From positions 5,332,001 to 5,396,000 of the forward strand of contig OY783216.1 of NCBI GenBank assembly GCA_963678705.1: a stretch of DNA of 64,000 nucleotides, read 5' to 3'. The notes beneath the pieces are model-generated. The model ran no database searches. It saw nothing but the letters and a program-made list of their open reading frames with translations, and was not told the DNA's origin. Shown one piece after another: positions 33,644 to 45,480 of the stretch. The first letter of the stretch is position 1. Every line of letters begins with the position of its first letter. Source of the stretch: Panorpa germanica (taxonomy: Eukaryota; Arthropoda; Insecta; Mecoptera; Panorpidae). The position numbers and the translations under genes were made by a program.

Positions 33644-34185
33644 AAAGTATCATTCCCACTCACTGCTTTAATTTAATTTTGTATTTTGTATTTAATTTAA
33701 ATTGTTTAGCATATAACAATACGTTAGTCATTCCCGGTACCATTTTTAATTTAATTTATTTTTAAAGTTTTCTTAGTTTTTTAGAACCTTAAAAAGTCTA
33801 ATGTTTTAAATTAAAAATATTACATTAAGAAAAACTATATTAAATTATAACCTCCAAAATGTGACAATCTGTAACAATGCAGTAGGATTTACTTTTAAAA
33901 GAAGTTTAATGTCAGTTTGTCAAAGATAAAGAAATAAAAACAATTTTTATTACTAATTGTAAATAAAAACAGCAATTATAATTATTCCACATTCAATTTT
34001 GTCAAACTGTCGAACTGTCAAAATTTATATTACTTAAGACGCATGCGTACCAACTGAATTAACGAAACTCAAATTAAAACACGTATGTGACAAGAAATGC
34101 CTATTCTGAAAACCTGAAATCTAGATTATGATATTAGATAAAAACAGTAAATTAAATATCAAAACAGTGAGTGGGAATGAGGCTT
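33644..34185 (+). mobile_element. MITE family B, copy B7 (full length)
   Basis: Bounded by AGTATCATTCCCACTCACTG and CAGTGAGTGGGAATGAGGCT. All family landmarks are present. A flanking sequence of about 45 bp (TATCTTTTCTATTTTCTAAA and onward) occurs on both sides. Confidence 0.85.
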
Positions 34186-35222
34186 TTTTGTTTTAAAATA
34201 GTATATCTTTTCTATTTTCTAAATTATATCGCACACAGCGTAATAGTAATGTTGACACTCAAACATTTTATACTCAACAGTGGAGTCTCCCTAAAAATGT
34301 CACCCAGTATGATTTTTATCAAATTTAACAGGTAATATTCAACGGAAAAGTAAAATTTAGTAGTTTTGGAGACGTTCTCCATTCAAAATAAGACACACAC
34401 ACAATTACACTTCATCAAATATTTTAAATACATAACTAGCTGCATTCATGAGTGCCTGTATGACGGTGCAAAGAAATCTTTTTTTTTATTATTAAGATCA
34501 CTGTTTGAATAAAAACTTGAAGCATCTAGCTTGATGCCTAAATTTTTGTTCAACATCTTGTCAAGGAATCCAGTGTTCTCCCCGACTCTTTTTCTATGAC
34601 CTCTGAGCAAGCACCACTCTGATGCAGATGCATCTCCCTGACAGTAATCCTGGCGGCGTCCATGCAACGAGTGATTGGTTTTGGACAATACTGCAAAATG
34701 CTATAAAAAGTTTGTGAATGACAAAGATGAAACATTTTATGACCAGAACAGCAATAACTATTAATTATCCAAAGATATATAAGGATAATGAAGATGTAGT
34801 CTCTGTTAAAGTTATGCAGATTTAAATACTTAAAATTATTGCGAATCTTTAACTGAAGACAGCTTGCGTAGGATCCATAACGTAAAGTAAATAATATAAT
34901 TTATGATTAAGAACAATCTTCTATCTCTTTTCCGCGTCTATATTTCATTGATTCAACAAAATGTTTTATGGATGCTAATGGATTTCTTTTCCAGGTTTTG
35001 CTACGCATGGTCATGAGCACCTAAGTCTCCCTCCGTCTGCAACGAGTTGTGGCGTATGATCCAACATACGTTCAGTTATTAATTAGTTGATGTTTTACGA
35101 CTTGCAGACAGACGCGTCGTTATAATTTCTGTACCATATTTATTATCGTTTTAACGGCACTTTAGTGAGAAATGAGTTCGGAAGATGTACACTCATATTC
35201 ATCAATAATTAATTATAATGAA
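34186..35222. other. Sequence without recognised features
   Basis: Overlapping minus-strand frames of 61-80 codons (34446-34735) sit in a slightly GC-richer patch, but I recognise no domain in them. No repeat was seen. Confidence 0.35.
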
Positions 35223-35493
35223 CTAGCTGATCCGACAGACGTTGTCCTGTCCAAATTTCAATAAACTTTTGAACTGAATCAATTTTTCAAACGATTACAA
35301 ATGTCAAAAATATCAAACTTTCACTTTCTCTAGAATTTTCCAATTTTCGCGGCAATTTTTTCCAATTTTTCTTTCACTAAGAATCTTATTAAGGCTGTTA
35401 CGAACATTTAAAGAAAAAATTAGCCAAATCGGTTCAGTCGTTCTCAAGTAATGCGCTTACAAATAACCAGCTTTTAATTTTTATTTATATAGA
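35223..35493 (-). mobile_element. Non-autonomous Helitron-like element 2
   Basis: On the minus strand it begins TCTATATAAATAAAAATTAA preceded by A and ends CTGTCGGATCAGCTAG followed by T. It carries the subterminal phrase GAACGACTGAACCGATTTGG typical of such repeats. 271 bp, no coding. Confidence 0.7.
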
Positions 35494-35669
35494 TTATTTC
35501 TACGGTACTTTATTATTTGTACTTGTATTTCCTTTATATTAAACCCAATCAATTAAGATGGAAAAGGTAAAGATCTTTAGCCATCTTTATCTTATCAATC
35601 AGATTATCAGGACTCAATGTGTGCATCCGGAGAACCTCTTCATTGAAAATTAGTAATGATTTAAACCAG

Positions 35670-36080
35670 CGGTTTGTGTCTTCAGTTTTTAGGGGTCGAT
35701 TATTCAATTGTTGATTGAAATTGATGTTAATAAATGTATACTGGAGTTTTTATTTTAATAAATATCTAAATGTTGACGGAGATATAGCAATTAAAAATTC
35801 GAGTTGTAGTTTTAGCGCTAGAGATGTCGGCCATATTTATGACGTAACACGTTTGTACTATTAAGGGCAGGTCAGTTATTTTTTCTATGGACAGGAGTTC
35901 TGTGTTGAATAAGCTATCTCTCTTACGCTCTGTTGTATAAAAGAGATAACAATTTAGCGAACGTGATGTCACAGGTCTTGGAATATTCTATAAGGTTGAA
36001 TTCCTTTAATAATTAAAGAGATAAAATTACTTTTTTAATTGTTAATATCTCCTAACATATAAGGAGTTAAGACATAAGCC
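35670..36080 (+). mobile_element. MITE family C, internally deleted copy C3
   Basis: Left end GGTTTGTGTCTTCAG and right end GACATAAGCCC. It has the family landmarks but lacks about 200 bp of the interior. Confidence 0.8.
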
Positions 36081-36899
36081 CATTGAATGCATCACACGCT
36101 TATAATTTTGGCCATATTTCTTTTAAACTATTATAAAATATGAGCATATCATATATCATTTAAAAGGATTTTTAAAGTTCTACAACTTTTTTAATAAAAT
36201 AAAATTTGATTATGTATTTCATAAAATTTAATATTTTAAAGACAAAAAATTGCAATATCTCTTTTAGTATCACTGATGTAGTAATCTAGAAATAAATTAC
36301 TGTAGAAAATATTTGTATTAGTGGAGAAGTAGAAACATTGCAACCTAAACTAACTATTCCCCTTCCCTTCCCACACATTGTTGCATTTTTCTATCTGACA
36401 TTACCATCTTCAAAACCCTTTGTTTATTTATATTTGAAATGCACTGCGACAATTATTGATATTTCAGACGATAGAAAGCAATGTACTGGCGAACATGAAA
36501 CAAATGTACATTGTACATTGCAACTAAAATATTTATGAGTTAGAAATGAAATGGATAATTACTAGAGCTGGAGAATTGTAAATCCATTACTTGGATACAA
36601 CAGCCCGAATGAAATTAATGACATTTTAATGTCATCTTTATTAAATCAAGAGTTTAGGATATATGCAGCTGGAAGACTCGTTAATACATTATTTAAATTT
36701 ACCATGAAAACAAAATATTAACGTTATGAATGAAGGAGCATTAATTAATTAATCGTACACAACATAACAAATTGATCCATGCAACAGCGCATATACTATA
36801 GCAAACTTTGAATCTTATTTCAAAAAAATTATGAATTTTGATTTATATCCGCCTATATTATAATGTTCCAAGTGTATATTTATGTATACTTATATTTGT
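36081..36899. other. Sequence without recognised features
   Basis: No coding region or known repeat was recognised. Confidence 0.4.
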
Positions 36900-37491
36900 G
36901 TATATTTATGAGAGAAAAAAATTCTAAGACTTTTGGCGTCCCCGGATTTTCCCTGAATTTCCTGGAGACCCGTAATTTTGGAAAAACTGGAGAAAAAGTG
37001 ATCCCTTTTTTGCTGTATTACTTTTAATTCGTAAAAGATAGAAAGTTGAAATTTTGCATGTGTATTAAGGTATTCAATGCTGACATTTCTCAAAAATTAG
37101 AAATTCAAAAATTGCAAAAGGGGGGGTTGAAGAAGTTCGGGGGCCCGGCAGGGAACTTTGAAGAAAGTTCATATTCTGGATTCAAGAATAATTAAGTATA
37201 TTATTGATAAAAGAAAATTCAAAATTTCAAAATTTTATTTTGTGGGCACTGGGGCAGTATTTGCCGAGAAATATTGTGCTAGAAAGTTAAAATTTTGTAT
37301 ATAGTCGTTTAACCTTGGTACCTTATTTACGAATCGAAAAAAAAATCCCAAATTTTGAAAAAAAGTTGGTCAAATAACGCATAAATTTAAAATATTTTTT
37401 AGACAGTTTGTATGAAAAATTAATTGTTTTTGTATGTAAAATTTAATTCACATACAAAAGACAGTCGTCGCTTGCGACGGGGGTAAACTCT
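36900..37491 (+). repeat. Dispersed repeat N, copy N2, with Helitron-like 3' end
   Basis: The first 240 bp match 11942-12175 in reverse. The 3' boundary reads CAGTCGTCGCTTGCGACGGG then GGTAAACTCTAG followed by T: a perfect short hairpin (CGTCGC-TT-GCGACG) about 10 nt before a terminal CTAG, as in Helitrons. No TC 5' end was identified with confidence. Confidence 0.5.
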
Positions 37492-38172
37492 AGTACAAGC
37501 ATATTCTCCCAAGCTAGTAATAAATCTAATAAATATAAAATAATTATATTCCAGAATGTACAACGCTTTTGTTATCAGATTTATAAAGTTTTTGTTTTTA
37601 AAACATAAAAATTGTTTCTATATAAACCTATTCCATATGCAATGTACTTCTATATATTGTATGTATTTCATAACATGCAAACATTATTAATGTTCGTTTT
37701 TACAAAAGTTTTTTAAATAAAATTATATGTTAATGGTGCAAACACTGTAAGCATCAGAGTCATCTTTTTAATGGCAATGTATTATTTAATTTAATTTCCA
37801 TGTACCTGCAGTGCAAGGTACGCAGTTGTTAGCTTGCTACAAGCTTATTCTAAGATTAATTTCTTCCTAAGCAGTTGGTAAAACAACTTGTTTGCAATTT
37901 AGTCGAATTTATGAATTAAGGAGCAATTAAAAATACTCTGGGAGTTAGAGACTGAACTGGTTTAACCTGTGAAACCTGTTAGGGGCAAGTGCAAATATCC
38001 TGATTTGAATAATGCTTCTGGTAGAAACGGTATTAATTCTATTTGATGATACTAACATAATTAGACAGATAATTAATAATACACATACATAATTAGATAT
38101 TATTCAACATTTAAGAAAGACGCTTTAAAGATATAAAGACAACATATAAATTATACTGGCAACCTCTTTTGA
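37492..38172. other. Sequence without recognised features
   Basis: A fragment of repeat E (TTGCTACAAGCTTATTCTAAG) occurs at 37833. Nothing else was recognised. Confidence 0.4.
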
Positions 38173-38297
38173 ACACCGCCTTATTGTCCAGATTTATCCT
38201 CATATGACTACCATTAGTTTCGTCCACTGAAAGATGCATTTAGAGAGGAAAAACTTGAAGTCTATGTTGCGGTTGAACAGTACGTGTTCAACCGCAT
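38173..38297 (+). pseudogene. Mariner transposase fragment (third catalytic Asp region)
   Basis: Reads PPYCPDLSSYDYH, stop, FRPLKDAFREEKLEVYVAVE and QYVFN. The PPYSPDL.P.DYHLF.PLK.A.RG pattern is the mariner segment holding the last Asp of the D,D34D triad (the D of CPDL). Only this segment remains, with one stop. The last 50 bp also match the fragment at 41.4 kb in reverse. Confidence 0.85.
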
Positions 38298-38314
38298 GAT
38301 TGTTATGCATTAGG

Positions 38315-38655
38315 CACTACATTCTTTCGCCTTAAATCATTAAATTACATATCATTGTGCTTAATTACATTTTATTTGTGATCCTTATTCTATCTACCCA
38401 TTCTCACAAAAAAATATAATAATAAAATTGAAACAAATAAATTTAAACCACTACTGTTTCTCTCTTCCTGCTAATCTCTCTCTTGTTCTTTTGTTTCCTC
38501 ACTCATTTCTCATACATTTCTTCTGTTTCCTCACTCCTTCTGTCTATCTCCGCCATTCACCTCTTCCCTTCACTACCTCCCTTAATAACTGCACAATCTT
38601 CTTTTCACTTTTCACTCTTTCCTCCCTTGAATACTTAATGTGATCCAGCGGTCTA
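38315..38655 (-). mobile_element. Family R non-LTR retrotransposon 3' end (copy R4)
   Basis: The minus strand reads LDHIKYSREERVKSEKKIVQ then LLREVVKGRG, equivalent to TLEHIKYSCEKRVKSEKKIV in the 57.6-kb copy. It has purine-rich sequence and the same 3' tail (TAATGATTTAAGGCGAAAGA). The zinc-knuckle cysteines are lost. Truncated and broken. Confidence 0.75.
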
Positions 38656-38695
38656 TCTCTCTCTAGCACACCTATTTTACCAAAGTTTTAATGGG

Positions 38696-38798
38696 CAATG
38701 GCAGATCCAACTGTAAACGAATTAAATTGTTTATAAAAAATTGCTTAGGCTCGTAAAACTTTACCGCCTGTGCCATAAGTTATCTCAATCCGCCTCTG
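38696..38798. mobile_element. Possible short hAT MITE
   Basis: Ends CAATGGCAGATCC and CAATCCGCCTCTG (complement CAGAGGCGGATTG) resemble the common CAGAGGCGGATT hAT terminus. No 8-bp duplication was found. Confidence 0.35.
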
Positions 38799-39529
38799 AT
38801 AAAAGCAAACGTTCCAAGACTATGGATTATCAACCACTGGCTTAAATACTTAAGAGAAAAAACTAGATATTAAAAAAACATTAGTTTAAGATTATAAAAG
38901 TAATATGCATGATAGATTACGCTTAAGTGCAAATAAATTCGCGCATGCGCACACACTGCGCGTTGAGATGTGTATCATTTACAAATTCGCTATTTTGTAA
39001 ATGTAGTAATTTAGAAAACGATCAAAAATTGATTAAATTAAATTACAATCTATATACCATAATTAACATAAAGATTTTTTAAACCAAGGTGTATCAGTGA
39101 AGCCGTGGTTGTAGTCAAAACTTGACTCTTGATTTTTAAAAGCTTTCTATCGTTAATCTAAAACGTAAATTAATCACAAATATAAATGATTTTCGTCGGT
39201 TTCTAAGTACATTTTATAGTTTGTTCTTTCACATGTTATTCCTCGTACACATTGGTGCAACGACATCCAACATTTGGTGAAACATGTTGTACAACACGTC
39301 CACACTTTGTGAACACTTACCGTAAAATATTATGATAATAGTTTGTTTATTTAATTGTTTTTGATATTGGATATAGAATCCTATCATGTTGGAATGATCA
39401 GTTTCAGCTCAATGATCAATGATCAGGTACAACTGCATACTGAGATTGTACTAGAGACTGAGAATCTACTCGACCCATTTATTCGGGATCAAAATCAAAA
39501 TTGCAATCCTTTATAGTATGGATTTCTGT
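38799..39529. other. Sequence without recognised features
   Basis: No coding region or known repeat was recognised. Confidence 0.4.
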
Positions 39530-39705
39530 TTAGTAAAAATACTTCGTAGAGTTTTAAAGAATAAGTAGGGGTTTTATCAGTATGGCACTAGTCTGTACGT
39601 TAAAATTACAACACATTTAGTACACTCATGTCTATATAATATCATCTTAGGAATGAAAATATATAAATATTGGATGTCGCATGTATAAGTAGTATGAATG
39701 TGTAC
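39530..39705 (+). repeat. Dispersed repeat L, copy L1
   Basis: Shares GCACTAGTCTGTACGTTAAA, ACACATTTAGTAC.CTCATG and GAATGAAAATATATAAA with 43668-43850, in the same orientation. Confidence 0.6.
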
Positions 39706-40376
39706 GAGACATTAGTTAGCCCGTGTATATTCAAGCAGGTGCTCGCAAAAGTGTGTTGTTCCAGCATTTAATACTTCATAAACAATTCCCCGTGTTAGCT
39801 GAATGTTAGAGGCACCTACTTCATCAAATACAACATTAGCTAAGATCAATCATAGTTAATCTGACTCCATCAGAAAATGCAAACACTGCTACTTCGGAAA
39901 TATGAATTTTGATTAAGTCGATATATTATGATTACAACAACATAAATCAGTTGTTTAATTACGAAACTATAAAAGACCAGTTGTAGTTGTTGTTGTTGTT
40001 GTAGTAGGGAAGGCACTGCTACGGCAGAAAGCTTCCTCAAAAGGTAGTTCATTTTGAATTTGCATATATTAACATTTTTATGATTTTATTATTATTTTAA
40101 TGCAATCATTATGATGTTGTGAATTAAAATGAGTCTTTGAACTTTTGACAGTTCTTATTTATAACTTAAGTAACTGTTCTTCTTCTTGTTTTAAGACGCT
40201 CCCGTATCTCGTTTATCGTTTCCGGTATACTAAATCAAATTTGTATTTTTTTTTTGCTTGTTTCTTGAAATTTATTATTATTTTTTCTATCTTTCACAAC
40301 TGAAAAAGCAGAAAATTAATGTCGATTCCCTTCTGATCATTTTCTATCGTCTTTCAACTCTTTACATCGTGTGCTC
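39706..40376. other. Sequence without recognised features
   Basis: Contains a short (TTG)n run at about 39984-40002. No coding region was recognised. Confidence 0.4.
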
Positions 40377-40572
40377 GATGCTGGAACTAAGTGTGTCCAA
40401 CGTTCAGGTTTGGGATTTTTCTACCACCTTGATCCACGTGTTTCTTTATTTAAGATTTTGGTAAACTGTCTGATTAAACATTCGTTCCACCGTGTAATAG
40501 GAAACTTGCCATGTCAATCTTTCAATAGTTGACTCACACGTTGTAGCAAGCATTTGGGCCGGCTTTATTTGT
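40377..40572. mobile_element. TIR element, partial copy of the 24.2-kb element
   Basis: Matches 24.2-24.5 kb with an internal deletion (TGGAACTAAGTGTGTCCAAC, TTCGTTCCACCGTGTAATAG). It ends near GGGCCGGCTTTATTTG. Confidence 0.55.
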
Positions 40573-40586
40573 ATCAGTATTAAACG

Positions 40587-41120
40587 TTAAGGAGGTACAG
40601 GACGTACCATCAATGCAAAAAGTTTATCTCTCGGCAATACGAAATGCAAAAATTTTGCAACGCTACAAATTTACGTGTGTTGACGCATGCGTGATTTGGT
40701 TCTTTGACCAATAAATTGTTATATTTTATATAACATTTATTCCGATTTTGAATTTCCCGCTCAAATTGGCATTTGCAACGTTGCCGGCTTATAACCTATA
40801 CATTTACTGTTTCTTAAAGGTTCTATTTAAATATTTTCGTAAATAGGTATCCTTTCGATAATTTTCTTTTTGCAATAGTTACAGAAAAGATTCTTTTATA
40901 TACACCTAGTTTTTGAATGCCGTGTCACCATTTTTTTATAGTTAAAAGTTATATTATGTAGTGAAATTGAGCTAAAAATTATGATTTGTATGGAAAACGA
41001 CTATTTTTAATCATGTATAAAAAGAAAAGTATGAACCCTAGGTCTCTAAAATTTTGAGACAGCATGTATTTTAACTATTTGTATCGACCCTTCTGCACTT
41101 AACGTAATGTACCTCCTTAA
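40587..41120. mobile_element. TTAA-flanked MITE (piggyBac-like)
   Basis: The 526-bp core (40591-41116) begins GGAGGTAC and ends GTACCTCC, with TTAA immediately outside each end. TTAA target duplications are typical of piggyBac and Kolobok transposons. No transposase coding. The TIR is short, so the assignment rests mainly on the flanks. Confidence 0.55.
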
Positions 41121-41277
41121 AGAGTTTTTTTACTAGATATTGTTTTTATATATTACTTTACCATACTGATTAGATTAATAAACTTACTAAAGTAACAAGG
41201 ATCTGCAGAAGATGATGAAGTATGATTTATTTAGTAACACATTCTTTTTAAGGCAGGTCTTATTGGTCGGTATAAAG

Positions 41278-41418
41278 TACGAGGTTCATTCAAATATAGA
41301 TTTATAAAAATAAAAATGGAACAGACATACATTTTCTCCACCCGAAAGAAACTTTTTCAAAACACATTGAACACGTACTGTTCAATCGCAGCATAGTCTT
41401 CAAATTTTTCCTATAAAA
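41278..41418 (-). pseudogene. Mariner 3' end with transposase C-terminal remnant
   Basis: The minus strand carries GGAAAAATTTGAAGACTATG and TTGAACAGTACGTGTTCAAT, matching the mariner fragment at 38.23-38.28 kb, followed by decayed C-terminal codons. The plus-strand terminus TACGAGGTTCATTCAAATAT has the look of a mariner TIR. Confidence 0.6.
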
Positions 41419-41989
41419 TATGACCCGAATAATTTCACCAGCTGCACCATAGCATAATACATCACTGTATTTAAATTTAATCCACTTTCTGATATCACAT
41501 TACCATCTTGTAACGTCATTATTGACAGCTTCGGGTATTTACATTAATATTTAACGTGAAATTCTTCCTTGTTGTTTTTTATTCAACTTGTATACAACAA
41601 AAAACTTATTTCTCCTCATCATTACCGCGGTTGATATTATCAGTAACCGACAAACCGGAAGTTAGCCACTTAGCTCCGCAATTATAAATTATCTGTTTCG
41701 AAAGAACATATCCGTGGGCAGTTGTTTAGCCTCCAAGTACCACTACTGATACCTCCTCGGCTCGGCTGCATGTCTCAACCTCAAACACTAAAAACTAACC
41801 GGGATTTACAAATTGCGAGTATAACAATGAGACCGTATGCAAAGTATATTTAAATTAATTCGTAAGAACTTATCAATGAGTACCTTTAAATCTTTTCTTA
41901 AGTTACTGAATAAAACTGAAATTATTCTGTGGTAAATATTAGTTGGGCAGCACTTGCTTGACACGGTATTTTTACCAAATTACCAAAAT
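41419..41989. other. Sequence without recognised features
   Basis: No coding region or known repeat was recognised. Confidence 0.4.
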
Positions 41990-42168
41990 TTACCCAAATT
42001 ACCAAAGTAGCGTCACTAAAATCACTGTAACTTGTCAACTAATGGGCCAAATGTCACGAAATTTTGGCACATATCGTTTAAAAGTTGGTACTATCTAAAA
42101 CTCATATGGATTTGTCAATAGTGGCGCTACTTATATGCCATCCTACGAACTTATTGAGTGATGTGTTA
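41990..42168 (-). mobile_element. Mariner 5' end (copy J2)
   Basis: The minus strand begins TAACACATCACTCAATAAGT and runs through GATAGTACCAACTTTTAAAC to TAGTGACGCTACTTTGG. This is the same 5' UTR as J1 and J3. It stops before the transposase start codon. Confidence 0.75.
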
Positions 42169-42238
42169 TGTATCTTTAATATTTTCTACAATTTAATTCC
42201 AAGCTTCGTATAATAACGCGTTGTAGACTTTTAAGTTA

Positions 42239-42457
42239 TAGTTCAAATTATGAGAGCTCAGTGATGGTGACTCAAGCTTATAATAAGTTGTGCCGTATAA
42301 ATCTGCGATGCAATCAAAAAGCATTTAGTCACTAATTTTTTTTATAACGCACATAGAAAGGAATAAGATAATATTCTCCACCGTATCATAAATTTATACG
42401 GCTCTTATAACCTCTTTTAAGCATGAACCACCGTTGAACTCTCGTAATTTTAACTAT
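42239..42457. mobile_element. MITE family A, copy A6 (most diverged)
   Basis: Ends TAGTTCAAATTATGAGAGCT and CTCTCGTAATTTTAACTA, with TATA outside. The interior is clearly more diverged than in A1-A5. Confidence 0.75.
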
Positions 42458-42589
42458 ACTTACTACACAAATAATCGCTAATACCTGTCGCACACTGCAA
42501 GCGAATTTAAGCGAATTTTGACCGGACGTATACGCGCTACTACGCTTTACCTATATGAACTCTGTAAATGTAATGAACGTCGCAGACGC

Positions 42590-42780
42590 GAATGTTAACC
42601 AAGTCAATACATGCTACAACGCTAAACCTATCCGAACCTTGTCTTAGACTGGAAGAGAATGCAATAGTCTCTTTCATAACAGTGGTGTGTCGATAAAAAT
42701 GAAAGTAAAAGTTTGTTCTCATCATAAATTATGTTAGTGCAAAACAACTCCAATACACCCTACAGTACACAAGTTTGACT
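42590..42780 (+). repeat. Weak dispersed repeat G, copy G1
   Basis: Shares ACAGTGGTGT, TCGATAAA and AAACAACTCCAATACACCCT with 53770-53870, at low identity. Confidence 0.35.
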
Positions 42781-43437
42781 TGGCGTACTGTCGTATCGGT
42801 ACGTGTTATGTATGTATGTAAAAATAATTTTAATTCATGAAATAAGAATTAATAAATTAGTGACTCACGACGCATGCGTACTAGGTAAATTCAATATTAA
42901 AACTAAAACCAAAAGTTAAAAGACTATTCGTGAATGATACTTTCTCTGTGTTTATCAAAGACTAGAACCACCGACTGATCGAGACCAAAGACCTATCAAC
43001 AATTTGAATTTTATAGATTTCAAATATTTTCCAACGCTATAAATAAGTGCAAATTCCTTTCGCACTCTTGTGGTAGAACGAGGATCGGTAGAGGGTGTGA
43101 GGGAGGGGGTGCTTCAACGGGCTTTTTTATAACTGATTATCATATAAAGGCCGTAAAAGTTGATTTATCGACGGGCGCGATGCATTATCGCCGCTGTGCG
43201 CCTGCGCGCGTCATTATCAACCATTATAAATGTTTTCAATATGTTTATATATCAATTTTATTTGTAACAGTATGCTATATCACACGAAACATCTACCAGC
43301 AATTGTTTATGACCATTGATAACTAGGAATGAATAGATTATTAGGGTAAGCTTTCAATAGTCCGCATTGAACTCATATTATAACGAAAATGGAAGAGATA
43401 AGCGGAAGAGAAGCACAAAAAAGATGTTATAATCAGA
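42781..43437. other. Sequence without recognised features
   Basis: A GC-rich island at 43160-43220 (TGTGCGCCTGCGCGCGTC) stands out from the AT-rich background. No coding region was recognised. Confidence 0.4.
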
Positions 43438-44115
43438 TTTAAATACAAAGCATTTAAATACAAAATGAAAATACCTCGATATTTTTCTATTTCAAATACA
43501 AAATAAAAAATAAATTTCATGTTAGTATTTAAATACAAAATTCGTATTTTAAAAATACTTTTGAGAAAATAGAATACTTTTTATGTTACTAATATAAATG
43601 TTATTTTTTTTAATAATTATGAGAATTCCCTTTGATAAAGACCAACTTCGTTTTAAAACATATTTGTTTCATAAAAATACTACCTAGAATTTTAAAAAAT
43701 AGCAAAAGTAAGGGTTTTATTAGTATTGCATGTTTATGTCGCACTAGTCTGTACGTTAAAAGTAAGACACATTTAGTACTCTCATGTCTAAATAATGTCA
43801 ATTTATGAATGAAAATATATAAATTTTGGAAGTCACATGTGGGAGTAGTAGGGGGTATTAAGACAATTGTGCAGATACTTTTAGATCATAGATGGTGCTA
43901 ATGTTGGTGGGGTTTTATGTTTATATTCAAAAAATAATATTTACTGATTAACAAAAATGAAAAAAGTATTTTGTATTTTCCAAATAGGAAATAGGTTTTT
44001 AAAAGTTTTCAAATAAAATATAAAATTCTATACTCTTAAAAGATATTTAAATACAAAATAGAAAATAGGTATTTACTATTTTGTATTTGCATTTTGAGTA
44101 TAGGTATTTGAAAAA
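43438..44115. repeat. AAATACAAAATA-rich repeat interrupted by repeat L
   Basis: Two blocks (43438-43580 and about 43960-44110) are densely filled with ATTTAAATACAAAATA and its complement, a composition seen in AT-rich insect MITEs. Between them lies a copy of repeat L (43668-43850). The blocks are partly complementary. Confidence 0.5.
43668..43850 (+). repeat. Dispersed repeat L, copy L2
   Basis: Matches 39530-39705 (CACTAGTCTGTACGTTAAAA, GAATGAAAATATATAAA). Confidence 0.6.
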
Positions 44116-44622
44116 CGCATTGTAATGAGACATACTCTGTCTTTATACAGTTTGCATATATAGTACAGGTCAAGGAAACATAGATAAGATTTTACCAACG
44201 TTAATACAAAAAAGTAGTTGATAAATGAATCAGCTCCAAATTTATAAACGTTTTTCTTCAATGAATTTAAATATACTTAAATTATTTATCCAAAGTAAAA
44301 GAAAGATAAGATAAACCGATTTAATCCAAGTCATCAGCCACCGGGCACCGGGCAACGCATTTTGATGGATCGTTGTTAACGTAGTTTGATAAATGTGGTG
44401 AGACCCGCCCTGTCATTTACCAAACTGCTAAACGAGCTTGCAGAGTGCAAGAGGAACCTTCTCTCACTCCCTTCTCTCCTCTTGTGGTGCCCCCGCAGAC
44501 TACTACGTACAATTAAGAGTTGTTATATAAGTCACCGACAAGTCCATGTCATAAATCATATAAGTACTTAGTGACTTCGGACCAACAGCGTTATTACGTT
44601 GTTCGCCGTTTTAGAAACCTTA
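44116..44622. other. Sequence without recognised features
   Basis: No coding region or known repeat was recognised. Confidence 0.4.
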
Positions 44623-45480
44623 AAGTATCATTCCTATTCACTGTTTTAATTTTGGTTTTAATTTTATACTTAATTTTACTAGCGTATGGGAATATGCATA
44701 GTCATTCCCTGAATCATTTTAAATTTAGAATATAAATTTCGTTTTCTTGGAACTAAAGTATCATTCCCACTCACTCACTGCTTTAATTTAATTTTGTATT
44801 TTGTATTTAATTTAAATTGTTTAGCATATGGCAATACGCGTAGTCATTCACAGTACCATTTTTATTTAATTTATTTTTTAATTTTTTTAGAACCTTACAA
44901 GGTCCAATGTTTTAAATTAAAAATATTAAATTAAGAAAAACTGCATTATATTATAACCTCCAAAATGTGACAATCTGTTAAAACCCAGAAGGATTTACTT
45001 TTAAAAGAAGTTTAATGTCAGTTTTTGAAAAATATAGAAGAGAAAACAATTTCTATTACTAATTGTTATTAAAAATAGCAATTTTAATTATTTCACATAC
45101 AATTTTGTCGAACTGTCAAAATTTATATTACTAACTATGCATACGCACCAACTAAATTAACTAAACTTAAATTAAAACACGAATGTGAAAAGGAATGCTT
45201 ATACGAAAACTTGAAATCTAGATTACAATATTAAATAAAAACAGTAAATTAAATATCAAAACAGTGAGTGGGAATGAGGTTTTACAAGGTCCAATGCTTC
45301 TAAATTAAAAATATATATGAAAATACTAAATTAAAAGAAAATCTATATACATTATAACCTCCAAAATGCAACAGTGTATCAAAAAGCAGTAGGATTAATT
45401 TTTAAAGAAGTTCAGTGTCAGTTAAGCGAAAAGAAAGAAGTAAAAAGAAAATCAGCATTTAATTATTTAATAATTGCAAA
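44623..45480 (+). mobile_element. MITE family B, older copy B8, split by copy B9
   Basis: The left part 44623-44754 (TATCATTCCTATTCACTGTT through AATTTCGTTTTCTTGGAAC) and the right part 45283-45480 (TTTACAAGGTCCAATGCTTC, TATAACCTCCAAAATGCAAC) join in the order expected for one diverged family B copy. A younger copy sits between them. The true right end of B8 is lost. Confidence 0.75.
44755..45282 (+). mobile_element. MITE family B, younger copy B9 (full length, nested)
   Basis: A complete copy from AAAGTATCATTCCCACTCAC to ACAGTGAGTGGGAATGAGG. It carries an extra CACT in its left terminus (CACTCACTCACTG) and lies inside B8. Confidence 0.85.
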
